Source of the DNA: Pleomorphomonas koreensis DSM 23070
GTDB taxonomy: Bacteria > Pseudomonadota > Alphaproteobacteria > Rhizobiales > Pleomorphomonadaceae
Reading direction: 5' to 3'
DNA length: 64,000 bases
Assembly (NCBI RefSeq): GCF_000425185.1
Contig: NZ_AULH01000019.1
Coordinates: 1 to 64,000 of the forward strand
Below the pieces are notes generated by a model, which saw only the letters and a list, made by a program, of their open reading frames with translations, was not told the DNA's origin and did no database searches. Positions 1 through 9,670 of this stretch are shown one piece after another. Numbering within the stretch: position 1 is the first letter of the stretch; the number at the start of each line of letters is the position of its first letter. The position numbers and the translations under genes are program-made.

Positions 1-566
<566 letters not shown>

Positions 567-659
567 TGTCTGTCTCCTGATGCTGAGGCGGGCGTCTCAC
601 CCGATCCTCGTTGGGGACGGGGACGGCCCGGCGGGTTCCGGACCGTTCCCCCGATTGTC

Positions 660-2645
660 TCAGCCGAGCTTGGCGAGGGCCAGCTCGACGATGCGGGAGG
701 CGGAGATGCCGAACTTTTCGTAGAGCAGCTCGATCGGCGCCGAGGCGCCGAAGCCGGTCATGCCGACGAAGATGCCGTCCGAGCCGATGATCTCGTCCCA
801 GCCCATGCGCAGGGCGGCCTCGACGCCGACCTTCACCTTGGCGACGCCGATCACCTCGGCGCGGTAGGCGTCCGACTGGGCGCGGAAGGTCTCGAAGCTC
901 GGCACCGACACGACGCGCGCCGGATGGCCGGCCGCGTCGAGCAGCTTCTTGGCGTCGAGGGCGATGGCGACCTCCGAACCGGTGGCGAAGATCGACACTT
1001 CCGGCAGGCCGTCGGCGGCGGCGACCTCATAGGCGCCCTTGGCGACCTTGTTGTCGGCGCTGACCTCGAAGCGGATGGCCGGCAGGTTCTGGCGCGACAG
1101 CGCCAGCGTCGTCGGGCCCTTCCTGTGGGTGAGCGCGAACTCCCAGGCCTCGGCCGTCTCGTAGGCGTCGGCCGGCCGGATCACCGTCATGTTGGGGATG
1201 GCGCGCAGCGACGGCAGATGCTCGATCGGCTGATGCGTCGGGCCGTCCTCGCCGAGACCGATGGAGTCATGGGTCATGACGTAGACGACGCGCTGGTGCA
1301 TCAGCGCCGACAGGCGCATGGCCGGGCGGGCGTAGTCGGAGAACACCAGGAAGGTGCCGCCGTAGGGGATGAAGCCGCCGTGCAGGGCGATGCCGTTCAT
1401 GGCGGCGCCCATGCCGAACTCGCGGATGCCGTAGTGGATGTAGCTGCCCTTGTAGTCGGGTGCCTTCACCGCCTGCTGACCCTTGGTCTTGGTCAGGTTG
1501 GAGCCGGTGAGGTCGGCCGAGCCGCCGGCCATCTCGGGCACCACCGGGTTGATCACCTCGAGCGCCATCTCGGACGCCTTGCGCGAGGCGACCTTCGGCA
1601 GCTCGGCGACCAGCTTGGCCTTGTAGGCGGCCATGGCGTCGAAGAATGCGGCCGGCAGGTCGCCGGCGATGCGACGGTCGAACTCGGCGCGCGTCGCGGC
1701 GTCGAGGGCCTGGTAGCGGGCGATCCAGGCGGCGCGGTCCTTGCCGGCGCGCTTGCCGGCGGCACGCCAGTCGGCGAGGATCTCGGCCGGAATCTCGAAG
1801 GGCGCATAGGGCCAGCCGAGCTTGGCGCGGGCGCCGGCGATCTCCTCGGCGCCGAGCGGGGCGCCGTGGACGGCGTGGGTGCCGGCCTTGGTCGGCGCGC
1901 CGAAGCCGATGGTCGTCTTGGCGGCGATCAGCACCGGCTTGTCGGAGGTCTTGGCGCGTTCGAGGGCGGCGAGGATGGCTGCCGGATCATGGCCGTCGAC
2001 GGCGTCGGTGTTCCAGCCGGCGGCGCGGAAGCGGGCCGGGATGTCGCCGCTCTCGGACACCGAGATCGGGCCGTCGATGGAGATGCCGTTGTCGTCCCAG
2101 ATCAGGCAGAGCTTGTTCAGCCTGAGATGGCCGGCCAGCGAGATCGCCTCGTGGCTGATGCCCTCCATGATGCAGCCGTCGCCGGCCAGCACGTAGGTGC
2201 GGTGATCGACCAGATCATCGCCGAACTGGGCGTTCAGCATGCGCTCGGCGAGCGCGAAGCCGACCGACATAGCAAGGCCCTGGCCGAGCGGGCCGGTGGT
2301 GGTCTCGATGCCCTGGGCGTAACCGTATTCGGGATGACCGGCGCACTTGGAGCCCCACTGACGGAAGCTCTTGAGGTCGTCCATGCTGACATCCTCGACA
2401 CCGATCAGGTGGAGGACCGAATAGAGCAGCATTGAGCCGTGGCCGGCCGACAGAATGAAGCGGTCGCGGTCGGGCCAGGACGGCGCGGCAGCGTCGAACT
2501 TCAGCACGTCGCCGAAAAGAACAGTGGCGATATCGGCCGTGCCCATCGGCATGCCGGGGTGGCCGGACTTGGCCTTTTCGACAGCATCCATCGCAAGAGC
2601 GCGGATGGCGTTGGCCATATTCTTGTACCGGGCGGAGTCAGTCAT
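660..2645 (-). CDS. tkt: Transketolase
   Basis: Thiamine-diphosphate enzyme that moves two-carbon ketol units between sugar phosphates in the pentose phosphate pathway. The 661-residue product has the family length. Visible are SGHPGMPMG near the N-terminus, the ThDP motif GDGCIMEG, the central [10 protein letters not shown] and the pyrimidine-domain [12 protein letters not shown]. The start at 2645 ([20 protein letters not shown]) was chosen over an upstream in-frame ATG because AGGA lies 7 bases before it and the sequence matches the family there. It is transcribed away from the DUF4164-zapA pair and followed by gap, so it is probably the first gene of a tkt-gap operon. Confidence 0.96.
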   Translation of the reverse strand: MTDSARYKNMANAIRALAMDAVEKAKSGHPGMPMGTADIATVLFGDVLKFDAAAPSWPDRDRFILSAGHGSMLLYSVLHLIGVEDVSMDDLKSFRQWGSKCAGHPEYGYAQGIETTTGPLGQGLAMSVGFALAERMLNAQFGDDLVDHRTYVLAGDGCIMEGISHEAISLAGHLRLNKLCLIWDDNGISIDGPISVSESGDIPARFRAAGWNTDAVDGHDPAAILAALERAKTSDKPVLIAAKTTIGFGAPTKAGTHAVHGAPLGAEEIAGARAKLGWPYAPFEIPAEILADWRAAGKRAGKDRAAWIARYQALDAATRAEFDRRIAGDLPAAFFDAMAAYKAKLVAELPKVASRKASEMALEVINPVVPEMAGGSADLTGSNLTKTKGQQAVKAPDYKGSYIHYGIREFGMGAAMNGIALHGGFIPYGGTFLVFSDYARPAMRLSALMHQRVVYVMTHDSIGLGEDGPTHQPIEHLPSLRAIPNMTVIRPADAYETAEAWEFALTHRKGPTTLALSRQNLPAIRFEVSADNKVAKGAYEVAAADGLPEVSIFATGSEVAIALDAKKLLDAAGHPARVVSVPSFETFRAQSDAYRAEVIGVAKVKVGVEAALRMGWDEIIGSDGIFVGMTGFGASAPIELLYEKFGISASRIVELALAKLG

Positions 2646-2912
2646 TGTTATTTCCTGACGGGATTTGGCCGGAATCTCCTTGGGCGGGCCGAACGACGGA
2701 CAAATACGTATCTTCCGGCAGACACGCCACGCCATTACGTCTTTCGGCTAAAGCGGCCGATCAATAGCAGGGCGGTACTATCTGTCAATGACAACCGGCC
2801 GCAGCCACGGCGCTTGCGGGCCAAAAAATGGAAAAGCTGGTATTTTCCCAGATCGCCCCCAAACGGACCGTTGTCACGTCTCACCGTTTATGGCAACCAG
2901 ACCAGACAAGCG

Positions 2913-3248
2913 ATGAGTTCTCCGGACGATTTTCCCGTCGCACCGGTGGAGCATCCGGAGGCGGTCATGGCCGGAGCGGCGTCGTTGGACGCGGCCTTTG
3001 AAAGGCTCGACCAGGCGCTCGGGCGCCTGGAACTTGCGGTGGAGCGGCGCCTTGCCGGCGAGCGCACCATTTCCGGCCTGGAGGACGAGCTGTTCCGCCT
3101 CGGGGAGGACCGGTCGCGCCTTGCCGGCGACCTCGACGACGCGCTCGCCAAGGCCGGCCGGCTGGAGGACGCCAACCGCGAGGTGTCGCGCCGTCTCGTC
3201 GCCGCCATGGAGTCGATCCGCTCCGTCCTCGATACCCACGGAGGCTGA
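2913..3248 (+). CDS. DUF4164 family coiled-coil protein
   Basis: A 111-residue acidic protein that is nearly all helix, with a heptad-like run from about residue 25 (AAFERLDQALGRLELAVERRL) to the C-terminus. It resembles the DUF4164 proteins found directly in front of zapA in Hyphomicrobiales; no biochemical function is established. It ends 4 bases before the zapA start, so the two are probably translated from one mRNA, which suggests a link to cell division. The ATG at 2913 has no strong ribosome site. Seen: coiled coil and position. Inferred: division-related role. Confidence 0.8.
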   Translation: MSSPDDFPVAPVEHPEAVMAGAASLDAAFERLDQALGRLELAVERRLAGERTISGLEDELFRLGEDRSRLAGDLDDALAKAGRLEDANREVSRRLVAAMESIRSVLDTHGG

Positions 3249-3252
3249 TCCC

Positions 3253-3606
3253 TTGTCCCAGGTGACGGTGACGATTGCCGGCAAGACCTACCGCATGGCC
3301 TGCGACGACGGCCAGGAGGAGCACCTCTACGGCCTCGCCAGCCGGCTCGACGCCATCCTCAACGAAATCCGCGGCGTGTTCGGCGAGATCGGCGACCAGC
3401 GGCTGACCGTGATGAGCGCCATCACCGTGCTCGACCAGCTGTCGGAGACCGAGCGCAAGCTGAAGGGCCTCGAAGCCGAGGTGCGGTCGCTGCGGGAGAG
3501 TCGCGACGCGCTGCTGGAGCGGCAGGGCGAGGTGGAGCGCCGCCTGGCCGAGAAGGTGGTCGAGGCGGCCGCCCGCATCGAGGCCGCGGCCGAGAAGATG
3601 ATCTGA
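3253..3606 (+). CDS. zapA: Cell division protein ZapA
   Basis: Small cytoplasmic protein that binds FtsZ and bundles protofilaments at the division site. The 117-residue sequence starts SQVTVTIAGKTYRMACDDGQEEHL, the typical ZapA globular head, followed by a long C-terminal coiled coil (about residues 60-115). The start is a TTG at 3253, placed by homology to the family N-terminus and by GGAGG about 9 bases upstream inside the end of the DUF4164 gene. Its place upstream of the 6S RNA and 5-formyl-THF cyclo-ligase genes is the order seen in many proteobacteria. Confidence 0.9.
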   Translation: MSQVTVTIAGKTYRMACDDGQEEHLYGLASRLDAILNEIRGVFGEIGDQRLTVMSAITVLDQLSETERKLKGLEAEVRSLRESRDALLERQGEVERRLAEKVVEAAARIEAAAEKMI

Positions 3607-3800
3607 GCGAAATCCGTCGCGGCGGGGAACCGGCGGCATTGGGCTTTCGTCTACTGGTAGCGGCGGCGAAATCAGAGCACCTTCAAGGAGAAGGGGCGGT
3701 GCCCATGCGGGACGCGCAGGGCTGATGCGGCGAAAGCACCGTTGCCTCGCTACGGATAATTCCATATATGGAGCCCGACAGGATTTTTCAGGGGAGTTTC

Positions 3801-3992
3801 ATGGCCAGTTACGAGCCGACAGCGGACAATCGCGGCCTCAGCGCCTGGGTGGTGTTGGCCGTCATGGTCGTGGTCCTGGTGATCGGCATAGGGGCGGTGG
3901 CGCTGTTCGGCTACCCCGCCCTGATCGTGCTTGCCCTGGCCGGAACGGCAGGGATGCTCGTCATCCTGGTTGCCATCTCGGCCGGACGGTAA
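3801..3992 (+). CDS. Small membrane protein, two predicted transmembrane helices
   Basis: A 63-residue protein with a short polar N-terminus (MASYEPTADNRG) and two hydrophobic stretches, roughly residues 15-38 and 42-60, so most likely an inner-membrane hairpin. Start ATG at 3801 is preceded by AGGGGAG at a good distance, and a strong rho-independent terminator follows 27 bases after the stop, which supports a real single-gene transcript. No known family was recognised. It is inserted between zapA and the 6S RNA gene. Confidence 0.7.
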   Translation: MASYEPTADNRGLSAWVVLAVMVVVLVIGIGAVALFGYPALIVLALAGTAGMLVILVAISAGR

Positions 3993-4018
3993 CGGCTACT
4001 GCGATCCGCGCAGCGACT

Positions 4019-4051
4019 GGGCGGCAGGTCTTCCTGCCGCCCTTCTTTTTT
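4019..4051 (+). terminator. Rho-independent terminator of the small membrane protein gene
   Basis: Perfect 10-bp stem GGGCGGCAGG / CCTGCCGCCC with a 4-base loop, followed by TTCTTTTTT. It separates this transcript from the 6S RNA promoter. Confidence 0.9.
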
Positions 4052-4135
4052 GTTCGCCGTCCGTCTGCCGACCACCGCATTTTTTGTCCGCCGGGCCCCC
4101 CTTTGCCGGAGCGGCGGTCTCGCCTATATAGGGAG

Positions 4136-4300
4136 CGTGGCGTGACTGCGCTTCCCGTTAGGAATCAATATCCCCGGGGCCTTAATGATCCTGAAGGGAG
4201 CTGTCCCCGCCCGGACTCGAGGGTTCGGGCAAACGGCGCCCACCTACGTTGTAGGTTTCCCGGGATCGCACTTCCGACGGTCGTTCGCGGGCGCCACACT
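4136..4300 (+). ncRNA. ssrS: 6S RNA
   Basis: 6S RNA binds the housekeeping RNA polymerase holoenzyme as a promoter mimic. The assignment rests on position (between zapA and the 5-formyl-THF cyclo-ligase gene, the classic locus) and on fold: a closing helix GTGGCG (4137-4142) with CGCCAC (4292-4297), C/G-rich arms flanking a central region (ATCCCCGGGGCC near 4170 and CCCGGGA near 4260), and a size of about 165 bases. A TATATA box at 4125-4130 sits just upstream. Exact ends are estimated. A covariance search with the Rfam 6S model would settle it. Confidence 0.8.
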
Positions 4301-4334
4301 TTCTTTCCCCCGTTCATGCAGCCGGGAGGCCGCC

Positions 4335-4940
4335 ATTTCCATCGATGCCGCCTCCGACCTCTCCCGTGCGCTTGTCGCCGCCGAGAAGGCGCGCGTCAGG
4401 AAGCTGGCGCTCAGCCGTCGCGATGGCCTGTCCGAAGCAGTGCGCGCCGAGGGATCGGCGGCGATCTCCGGTGCCGTGCTGGCGCTCGATCTCGCCGCCA
4501 GCGCGGCGGTATCGGCCTTTCTGCCGATCCTCAGCGAGGTGGATCTCTCCGAGGCCATCGCGGCGCTCGACGGCCGCGGCCATCCGGTGGGGCTGCCGGT
4601 GATGGTGGAGGCGGGGCTGGTGTTCCGCCGCTATCGGCCGGGCGAACCGCTGGCGCCGCTCGGCTTCGGCACGCGCGGTCCGGGACCGGAGGCTCCGGAA
4701 ATCCTGCCCGACGCGCTGTTGATGCCGCTCTCCGCCTTCGACCGCCAGGGCGGGCGGGCCGGCTACGGCCGCGGCTTCTACGACCGCGCTGTGGCCGGTC
4801 TCAGGGCAATGGGACGCTTTCCCCGCTTGATCGGCATTGCCTTCTCGGTGCAGGAAGTGGCGGCGGTGCCGATGGAGCCCCATGACGCGCCGCTCGACAT
4901 GATCGTTACCGAGCGCGACGTCTTCCGCTTCGCCCGGTGA
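4335..4940 (+). CDS. 5-formyltetrahydrofolate cyclo-ligase
   Basis: Converts 5-formyl-THF to 5,10-methenyl-THF with ATP, a folate salvage reaction of the cytoplasm. The family N-terminus (EKARVRKLALSRRDGLS), the PLSAFDRQGGRAGYGRGFYDRA substrate/nucleotide loop and the C-terminal VPMEPHDAPLDMIVTE are all present. No in-frame ATG, GTG or TTG exists between 4188 and the conserved region. The best-supported start is an ATT at 4335 with GGGAGG 5 bases upstream, giving 201 residues; the only ATG (4185) lies inside the 6S RNA. The gene could be co-transcribed with 6S RNA, as in other bacteria. Function is sure, the start is not. Confidence 0.88.
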   Translation: MSIDAASDLSRALVAAEKARVRKLALSRRDGLSEAVRAEGSAAISGAVLALDLAASAAVSAFLPILSEVDLSEAIAALDGRGHPVGLPVMVEAGLVFRRYRPGEPLAPLGFGTRGPGPEAPEILPDALLMPLSAFDRQGGRAGYGRGFYDRAVAGLRAMGRFPRLIGIAFSVQEVAAVPMEPHDAPLDMIVTERDVFRFAR

Positions 4941-4969
4941 ACCTGGACTATCGGGGAGGACGCCGGACA

Positions 4970-5788
4970 ATGCGCCTGCTGTTCGTGGGAGACGTGGTCG
5001 GCCGCTCGGGCCGCAATGCCATTTCCGACATCCTGCCGGGGCTGATCGCCGACTACGGGCTCGACTTCGTGGTGGTCAACGGCGAGAACGCCGCCGGCGG
5101 CTTCGGCATCACCGAGGAGATCTGCCGCGACTTCCTCGACGCCGGCGCCGACGTGGTCACCAGCGGCAATCACGCCTGGGACCAGCGCGAGGCGCTGGTG
5201 TTCATCGAGCGGCAGCCGCAGCTTCTCCGTCCCGCCAACTATCCGGCCGGCACGCCGGGGCGCGGCGCCACCGTCGGCATCGCCCGCAACGGCGCCCGCG
5301 TGCTGGTGGTCAACGTCATGGGCCGCGTCTATATGGACGCGCTCGACGATCCCTTCGCCGCCGTCGATCGCGAGCTTGCCGCCTGTCCGCTCGGCGACAT
5401 GGCCGACGCCGTGCTGATCGACATGCACGCCGAGGCGACATCCGAGAAGCAGGCGATGGGCCACCATCTCGACGGCCGCGCCTCGCTGGTGGTCGGCACC
5501 CACACCCACGTGCCGACCGCCGACCATCAGATCCTCGACGGCGGCACCGCCTACCTCTCCGACGCCGGCATGACCGGCGACTACGACAGCGTGCTCGGCA
5601 TGGACAAGGACGAGCCGATCAACCGCTTCCTGCGCAAGATCCCGACGGCCCGCTTCCAGCCGGCGCTCGGCGAGCCGACGCTGTGCGGCGTCGCCGTCGA
5701 CGTCAGCGACGTCACCGGCCTGGCCGAGGCGATCGGCCCGGTGCGGATCGGCGGCCGCCTCGCCGAGGCGCTGCCGACGTTTTGGTGA
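4970..5788 (+). CDS. YmdB-type metallophosphoesterase (TIGR00282 family)
   Basis: A 272-residue calcineurin-like phosphoesterase. It opens MRLLFVGDVVGRSGRNAI (metal-binding GDVVG), then has NGENAAGGFGI, TSGNHAWDQ, HAEATSEKQAMGHHLDGRASLVVGTHTHVPTAD and GGTAYLSDAGMTG, matching the YmdB family, whose Bacillus member hydrolyses 2',3'-cyclic nucleotides. The ATG at 4970 has GGGGAGGA 9 bases upstream. It follows the cyclo-ligase by 29 bases on the same strand, so probably the same operon. The physiological substrate in this organism cannot be told. Confidence 0.9.
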   Translation: MRLLFVGDVVGRSGRNAISDILPGLIADYGLDFVVVNGENAAGGFGITEEICRDFLDAGADVVTSGNHAWDQREALVFIERQPQLLRPANYPAGTPGRGATVGIARNGARVLVVNVMGRVYMDALDDPFAAVDRELAACPLGDMADAVLIDMHAEATSEKQAMGHHLDGRASLVVGTHTHVPTADHQILDGGTAYLSDAGMTGDYDSVLGMDKDEPINRFLRKIPTARFQPALGEPTLCGVAVDVSDVTGLAEAIGPVRIGGRLAEALPTFW

Positions 5789-5917
5789 CGGCCCCGGCTG
5801 GATTCGGGGCCAACAAACGCCTATAAGGCGGCCCATTCGTGGATATGTGCCGTGATCGATGGTCGCGGGAGGCGCGCCGCGCCCCGCGCCCTTTCGCGGT
5901 TGCCAAGAGGAGGCACT

Positions 5918-6664
5918 ATGGCCGGTCATTCACAATTCAAGAACATCATGCACCGCAAGGGTGCGCAGGACGCCAAGCGGTCGAAGATCTTCGCCAAGCT
6001 GGCGCGCGAAGTCACCGTGGCGGCCAAGATCGGCGGCATGGATCCGGCGATGAACGCCCGCCTGCGTCTCGCCATCCTCAATGCCCGCGCCGAGAACATG
6101 CCCAAGGACAATATCGACCGGGCGGTCAAGAAGGCGGCCGGCGCCGACACGGAGAACTTCGACGAGGTGCGCTACGAGGGCTACGGTCCGGGCGGCACCG
6201 CCGTCATCGTCGAGGCGCTGACCGACAACCGCAACCGCACCGCCTCGGTGGTGCGCTCGATCTTCACCAAGGCCGGCGGCGCGCTGGGCGAGACCGGCTC
6301 GGTCGGCTTCATGTTCGACCGGCTCGGCGAGATCAGCTATCCGCTGTCGGCCGGTTCCAACGACGCCCTGGTGGAAGCCGCCATCGAGGCCGGCGCCGAC
6401 GACGTCGAGTCCGACGAGGAAGGCCACTTCATCTACTGCGCCTTCGAGGCGCTGAACGACGTGAACAAGGCACTGGAAGCCTCGCTTGGCGCTGCCCAGT
6501 CCATCAAGATCATCTGGAAGCCGAAAACCATGTCGCCGCTCGACGAGGAGAAGGCGCAGAGCCTGATGAAGATGGTCGACCTGCTCGAAGACGACGACGA
6601 CGTGCAGAACGTCTACACCAACATGGAAGTCTCCGACGAGGTGGCGGCCAAGCTGGCCGGCTGA
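5918..6664 (+). CDS. yebC: YebC/PmpR family protein
   Basis: A 248-residue protein of the YebC/PmpR family, whose members act as DNA-binding regulators and, as shown more recently for some, as ribosome-associated factors helping proline-rich translation. It starts [32 protein letters not shown], the diagnostic N-terminus, and contains the conserved [17 protein letters not shown] precedes the ATG. In many alphaproteobacteria yebC stands next to ruvC; here about 3 kb of other genes lie between them. Confidence 0.93.
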   Translation: MAGHSQFKNIMHRKGAQDAKRSKIFAKLAREVTVAAKIGGMDPAMNARLRLAILNARAENMPKDNIDRAVKKAAGADTENFDEVRYEGYGPGGTAVIVEALTDNRNRTASVVRSIFTKAGGALGETGSVGFMFDRLGEISYPLSAGSNDALVEAAIEAGADDVESDEEGHFIYCAFEALNDVNKALEASLGAAQSIKIIWKPKTMSPLDEEKAQSLMKMVDLLEDDDDVQNVYTNMEVSDEVAAKLAG

Positions 6665-6688
6665 TCCCGGCTCGTCGGCGGAATTTAG

Positions 6689-6728
6689 CGCCCGCTGCCG
6701 CCTTCGGGGGGGGGGCGGCGGGCGTTTT
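6689..6728 (+). terminator. Rho-independent terminator after yebC
   Basis: GC-rich stem CGCCCGCTGCCGCC / GGCGGCGGGCG (3-base bulge) followed by TTTTCG. The loop contains a run of ten G (6706-6715). Confidence 0.75.
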
Positions 6729-6938
6729 CGTCTCGGCGTTGCTCCATATAAGCCTCGTGCCCTTTCGGTCCGAGATCCTACGCGGAGGCGTAGTATCCCG
6801 GGCAGGACAAGGCGAGAGGCGGATAGGGGATTTCCGAACCGAATCTCCTGGGGGCGGACGTCAGAAAGCTGCTGTCATCGTTGCTGGTGCCGCAGCGGCT
6901 TGGTTCGCACCGTGCTATCCTCTCCCAGGAGGTGCGGC

Positions 6939-7394
6939 ATGGACGAGGGACATTCCGGCGGCTGCCAGTGCGGGCGGGTGCGCTTCCGCGTCGAGGGGGC
7001 GCTCGGGCGGGCGAGCATCTGCCATTGCCGGATGTGCCAGAAGGCTTTCGGCTCGTTCTTCGCGCCGCTGGTGTCGGCGCCGGCCGGACATCTGAGCTGG
7101 ACGCGCGGCGAACCGGCCTGGTTCCATAGCTCCAACAAGGTGCGGCGCGGCTTCTGTTCGGCCTGCGGCACGCCGCTTGCCTACGACTGGGGCGGGCCGG
7201 CGCTGGAGCTCTCCATCGGCGCCTTCGACGAGCCGGAACGCATCCCGCCGACCATCCAGGTGGGGCTCGAACACCGGCTGAGCTGGTTCTCCCGCCTCGC
7301 CGGCCTGCCGACCCGGACGCCGGAGGAGCAGGCGCGGGCCGACGGCTTCTTCGCCGACATCGTTTCGCGCCAGCACCCCGACCACGACACCTGA
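6939..7394 (+). CDS. GFA family protein (glutathione-dependent formaldehyde-activating enzyme/CENP-V fold)
   Basis: A 151-residue zinc-binding protein with the GFA cysteine pattern: GGCQCG near residue 8, ICHCRMCQKAFGS near 28 and GFCSACGTPL near 72. The first described member is an enzyme that was reported to speed the formaldehyde-glutathione adduct, but most members have no assigned reaction. CCAGGAGG precedes the ATG at 6939, which was preferred over an upstream in-frame start. It stands between yebC and an old yellow enzyme gene on the same strand, with its own spacing, so it is probably a separate transcript. Confidence 0.88.
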   Translation: MDEGHSGGCQCGRVRFRVEGALGRASICHCRMCQKAFGSFFAPLVSAPAGHLSWTRGEPAWFHSSNKVRRGFCSACGTPLAYDWGGPALELSIGAFDEPERIPPTIQVGLEHRLSWFSRLAGLPTRTPEEQARADGFFADIVSRQHPDHDT

Positions 7395-7523
7395 GCGCCT
7401 TCGCCCCGACTTCACGGAAAAGTTGACCGGCCGGCCCCTAGCCAGGCCGGCCGGCCGCGGCTAGGACTGCGTGCATATACCCTGATCTCGCGATCGCCCG
7501 CCTTCGCCGCAAGGATTCCAGCC

Positions 7524-8588
7524 ATGCCGACCCTTTTCGATCCCGTGCGCCTCGGCGCGCTCGAACTCCGCAACCGCATCGTCATGGCACCGCTGACGCG
7601 GGCGCGCGCCACCGACGGCCGCATTCCCACCGAGGTGATGCGCACGTACTACGAACAGCGGGCGTCGGCGGGCCTGATCCTCACCGAGGCGACCATCGTC
7701 ACGCCGAAGGGCGCCGGCTACGCCCGCACGCCGGGCATCTACTCAGACGCCCAGGTCGAGGCATGGAAGCCGATCACCGAGACAGTGCACCGGAACGGTG
7801 GCACCATCGTCATGCAGCTCTGGCACGTCGGCCGCATCTCCGATCCGTCGCTGCTGGACGGCGATCTGCCGGTGGCGCCGAGCGCCATCCAGCCGGCCGG
7901 CCACGTCAGCCTGCTTCGGCCGATCCGCCCCTATCCGACGCCGCGCGCCCTCGATATCTCCGAGATTCCGGCCATCATCGAGGCCTATCGGAGGGGTGCC
8001 GAGAACGCCAAGAAGGCCGGTTTCGACGGCGTCGAGATTCACGGCGCCAACGGCTACCTGCTCGACCAGTTCCTGCAGGACAAGACCAACACGCGCACCG
8101 ACGCCTACGGCGGCCCGATCGAGAACCGCGCCCGGCTGATGCTGGAGGCGGTGGACGCGGCGATCTCCGTGTGGGGCGCCAGCCGCGTCGGTCTGCATCT
8201 CGCCCCGCGCGGCGACAGCCACGACATGGGCGACAGCGACCCCAGGGCCACCTTCGGCCACGTCGCCCGCGAGGCGGGCCGGCGCGGCCTCGCCTTCATC
8301 TTCACCCGCGAGCATCTGGGGCCGGATCGCCTGACGCCGTACCTCAAGGAGGCGTTCGGCGGCGCGTTGATCGCCAACGAGGGCTTCTCCGTCGAGGAGG
8401 CGGCCGCCGAGGTGGCGGCCGGCCGGGCCGACGCCGTCGCCTGGGGCAAGGAATTCATCGCCAATCCCGATCTCGTCGAGCGCTTCCGGGCCGGCTCGGT
8501 TCGCAATCGGCTGGTGCCGGAGACCATCTACGCCGACGGCGCCACCGGCTACACCGACTATCCGGCGCTCGATGCCGCCGTCGCCTGA
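7524..8588 (+). CDS. Alkene reductase, old yellow enzyme family
   Basis: A 354-residue FMN TIM-barrel oxidoreductase of the N-ethylmaleimide reductase/xenobiotic reductase type that reduces activated C=C bonds or nitro groups with NAD(P)H. Seen: N-terminal LFDPVRLGALELRNRIVMAPLTRARA, QLWHVGR, the active-site HGANGYLLDQFLQDKTNTRTDAYGG (substrate-binding His and Asn), and C-terminal GRADAVAWGKEFIANPDLVERF for the FMN phosphate. It is followed by a strong hairpin. The true substrate is unknown; the family is certain. Confidence 0.92.
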   Translation: MPTLFDPVRLGALELRNRIVMAPLTRARATDGRIPTEVMRTYYEQRASAGLILTEATIVTPKGAGYARTPGIYSDAQVEAWKPITETVHRNGGTIVMQLWHVGRISDPSLLDGDLPVAPSAIQPAGHVSLLRPIRPYPTPRALDISEIPAIIEAYRRGAENAKKAGFDGVEIHGANGYLLDQFLQDKTNTRTDAYGGPIENRARLMLEAVDAAISVWGASRVGLHLAPRGDSHDMGDSDPRATFGHVAREAGRRGLAFIFTREHLGPDRLTPYLKEAFGGALIANEGFSVEEAAAEVAAGRADAVAWGKEFIANPDLVERFRAGSVRNRLVPETIYADGATGYTDYPALDAAVA

Positions 8589-8609
8589 TCGGGCGCTGTC
8601 AATGAAGGC

Positions 8610-8647
8610 GAACGCCCCGCGGCGGCACCGTCGCGGGGCGTTCGTTT
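8610..8647. terminator. Hairpin between convergent genes, probable bidirectional terminator
   Basis: Perfect 12-bp inverted repeat GAACGCCCCGCG / CGCGGGGCGTTC with a 10-base loop between the ends of the convergent alkene reductase and DUF1062 genes. The plus strand follows with only GTTT, so termination is likely but the U-tract is weak. Confidence 0.7.
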
Positions 8648-9264
8648 CAGCCGGCGGCGGTCAGGATGGCCTGCCGATCTCCCATGCCGGCGAGATCGAG
8701 CCGGACGCTCTGCCCGTCGCGCGGCGGCCGTTTCAGCGCGTTGCCGCCGCCGGCGGCCTCAAGCCGGCCCGTGTCCATCAGGTCGCCGATGCGGCTGCGG
8801 CTGAGGCCGAGGCCGGTCGCCAGCAGGCGATCGAGACGCAGGCCGACAGGATGGGGCACCGCGAGGATGATATCGACGCCCGTCGCGCCGGCATCGCCGC
8901 CGGTCACCACCTTCTCGACATCCACCCGGCCGGATTGCAGGATCACCGGCGTCTTGCGGCGGAGGGCGGCAAGGTCGAAGGCGAGGCGGCGGACGAAGGC
9001 GGCGTCGCCCGATCTCAACGCGGCGAGATCGCCCGGCGGTACGCCGGCCGCCAGGCGGCGCTCGATGATCGGCCGGTTCCAGGTGCGGTCGCAACCGTCG
9101 CACTTGTAGATCAGCCAGGCATCGAGCCGCTTGCCGTTGGCGTTGAGGCGGATCTTGCCGCTTGAATGGAATGGACGGTCGCCGCCGCAGGCCGGGCAGG
9201 CGAAGACGGGGCGGGGACAGTCGCGCGCGACGACGGTCCAGCGGACGGACAGGCGGTCGGACAT
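8647..9264 (-). CDS. DUF1062 domain protein with N-terminal zinc ribbon and C-terminal S4-like segment
   Basis: A 205-residue protein with two CxxC pairs typical of a zinc ribbon (FACPACGG near residue 22 and YKCDGCDRTWNRP near 53) and a C-terminal part, about 150-200, that reads like an S4 RNA-binding motif (LRLDRLLATGLGLSRSRIGDLMDTGRLEA then DGQSVRLDL). It matches the DUF1062 family. The combination of a zinc ribbon and an S4-like fold suggests contact with RNA, but this is inference only. It is convergent with the alkene reductase gene and has its own promoter region in the 406-base gap on its right. Confidence 0.8.
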   Translation of the reverse strand: MSDRLSVRWTVVARDCPRPVFACPACGGDRPFHSSGKIRLNANGKRLDAWLIYKCDGCDRTWNRPIIERRLAAGVPPGDLAALRSGDAAFVRRLAFDLAALRRKTPVILQSGRVDVEKVVTGGDAGATGVDIILAVPHPVGLRLDRLLATGLGLSRSRIGDLMDTGRLEAAGGGNALKRPPRDGQSVRLDLAGMGDRQAILTAAG

Positions 9265-9670
9265 GCCGGGGTCTTCCTGTGAAGGAAGTCCAGCGGCGTG
9301 GCGGACGAGGCCCGGCGAGGCGGGCGCGGCTTGGCGGATGCGCGGATCAGGTCAGGTGGCGTGCGGCGGGGCGCCGACGGCGGCAAGGCCAGGCCGGTCT
9401 CGATCCGCCACCCGATGGACATGATAAGCCGTTCGGAAGCCGGAGCTTCCGATGAAGCGGGTGCTGCAGGACGAGACCGGCATTACGACGGCAAGGCGAT
9501 GCCTCTTCATGGCCATTCAAACCGAGGGATCGATAGCATGGCCGGCGTCGGGTGCAACCGCAAAGCCGGACGGGTGTCCGTCCGGTTCGGGCCTGTTGCG
9601 CGGACGCCACGATGGGAATAGCCGTCCGATCCATCTGTACAAACCATGAACGTCTGGATAGCGTGCCGTC
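9265..9670. other. Intergenic stretch between DUF1062 and ruvC
   Basis: 406 bases with no convincing gene. It should hold the DUF1062 promoter (minus) and the ruvC promoter (plus). Two perfect small hairpins stand out: CGGAAGC-CGGA-GCTTCCG (9434-9451) and CCGGACGG-GTGT-CCGTCCGG (9566-9585). Short reading frames here have no ribosome site or family resemblance. The role of the hairpins is unknown. Confidence 0.6.

Noticed and set aside
3607-3800. Possible structured RNA or riboswitch between zapA and the small membrane protein gene
   Set aside because: Some short complementary stretches occur, but no known riboswitch core was recognised and no consistent fold could be drawn by eye.
4185-4334. 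ATG at 4185 as start of the cyclo-ligase
   Set aside because: It lies inside the 6S RNA and adds 50 residues with no match to the family; the ATT at 4335 with a ribosome site is more plausible, though not proven.
7428-7452. CCGGCCGGCC / GGCCGGCCGG hairpin upstream of the alkene reductase gene
   Set aside because: Perfect stem, but GGCC runs of this kind are common in this GC-rich DNA and no U-tract or operator context supports a function.
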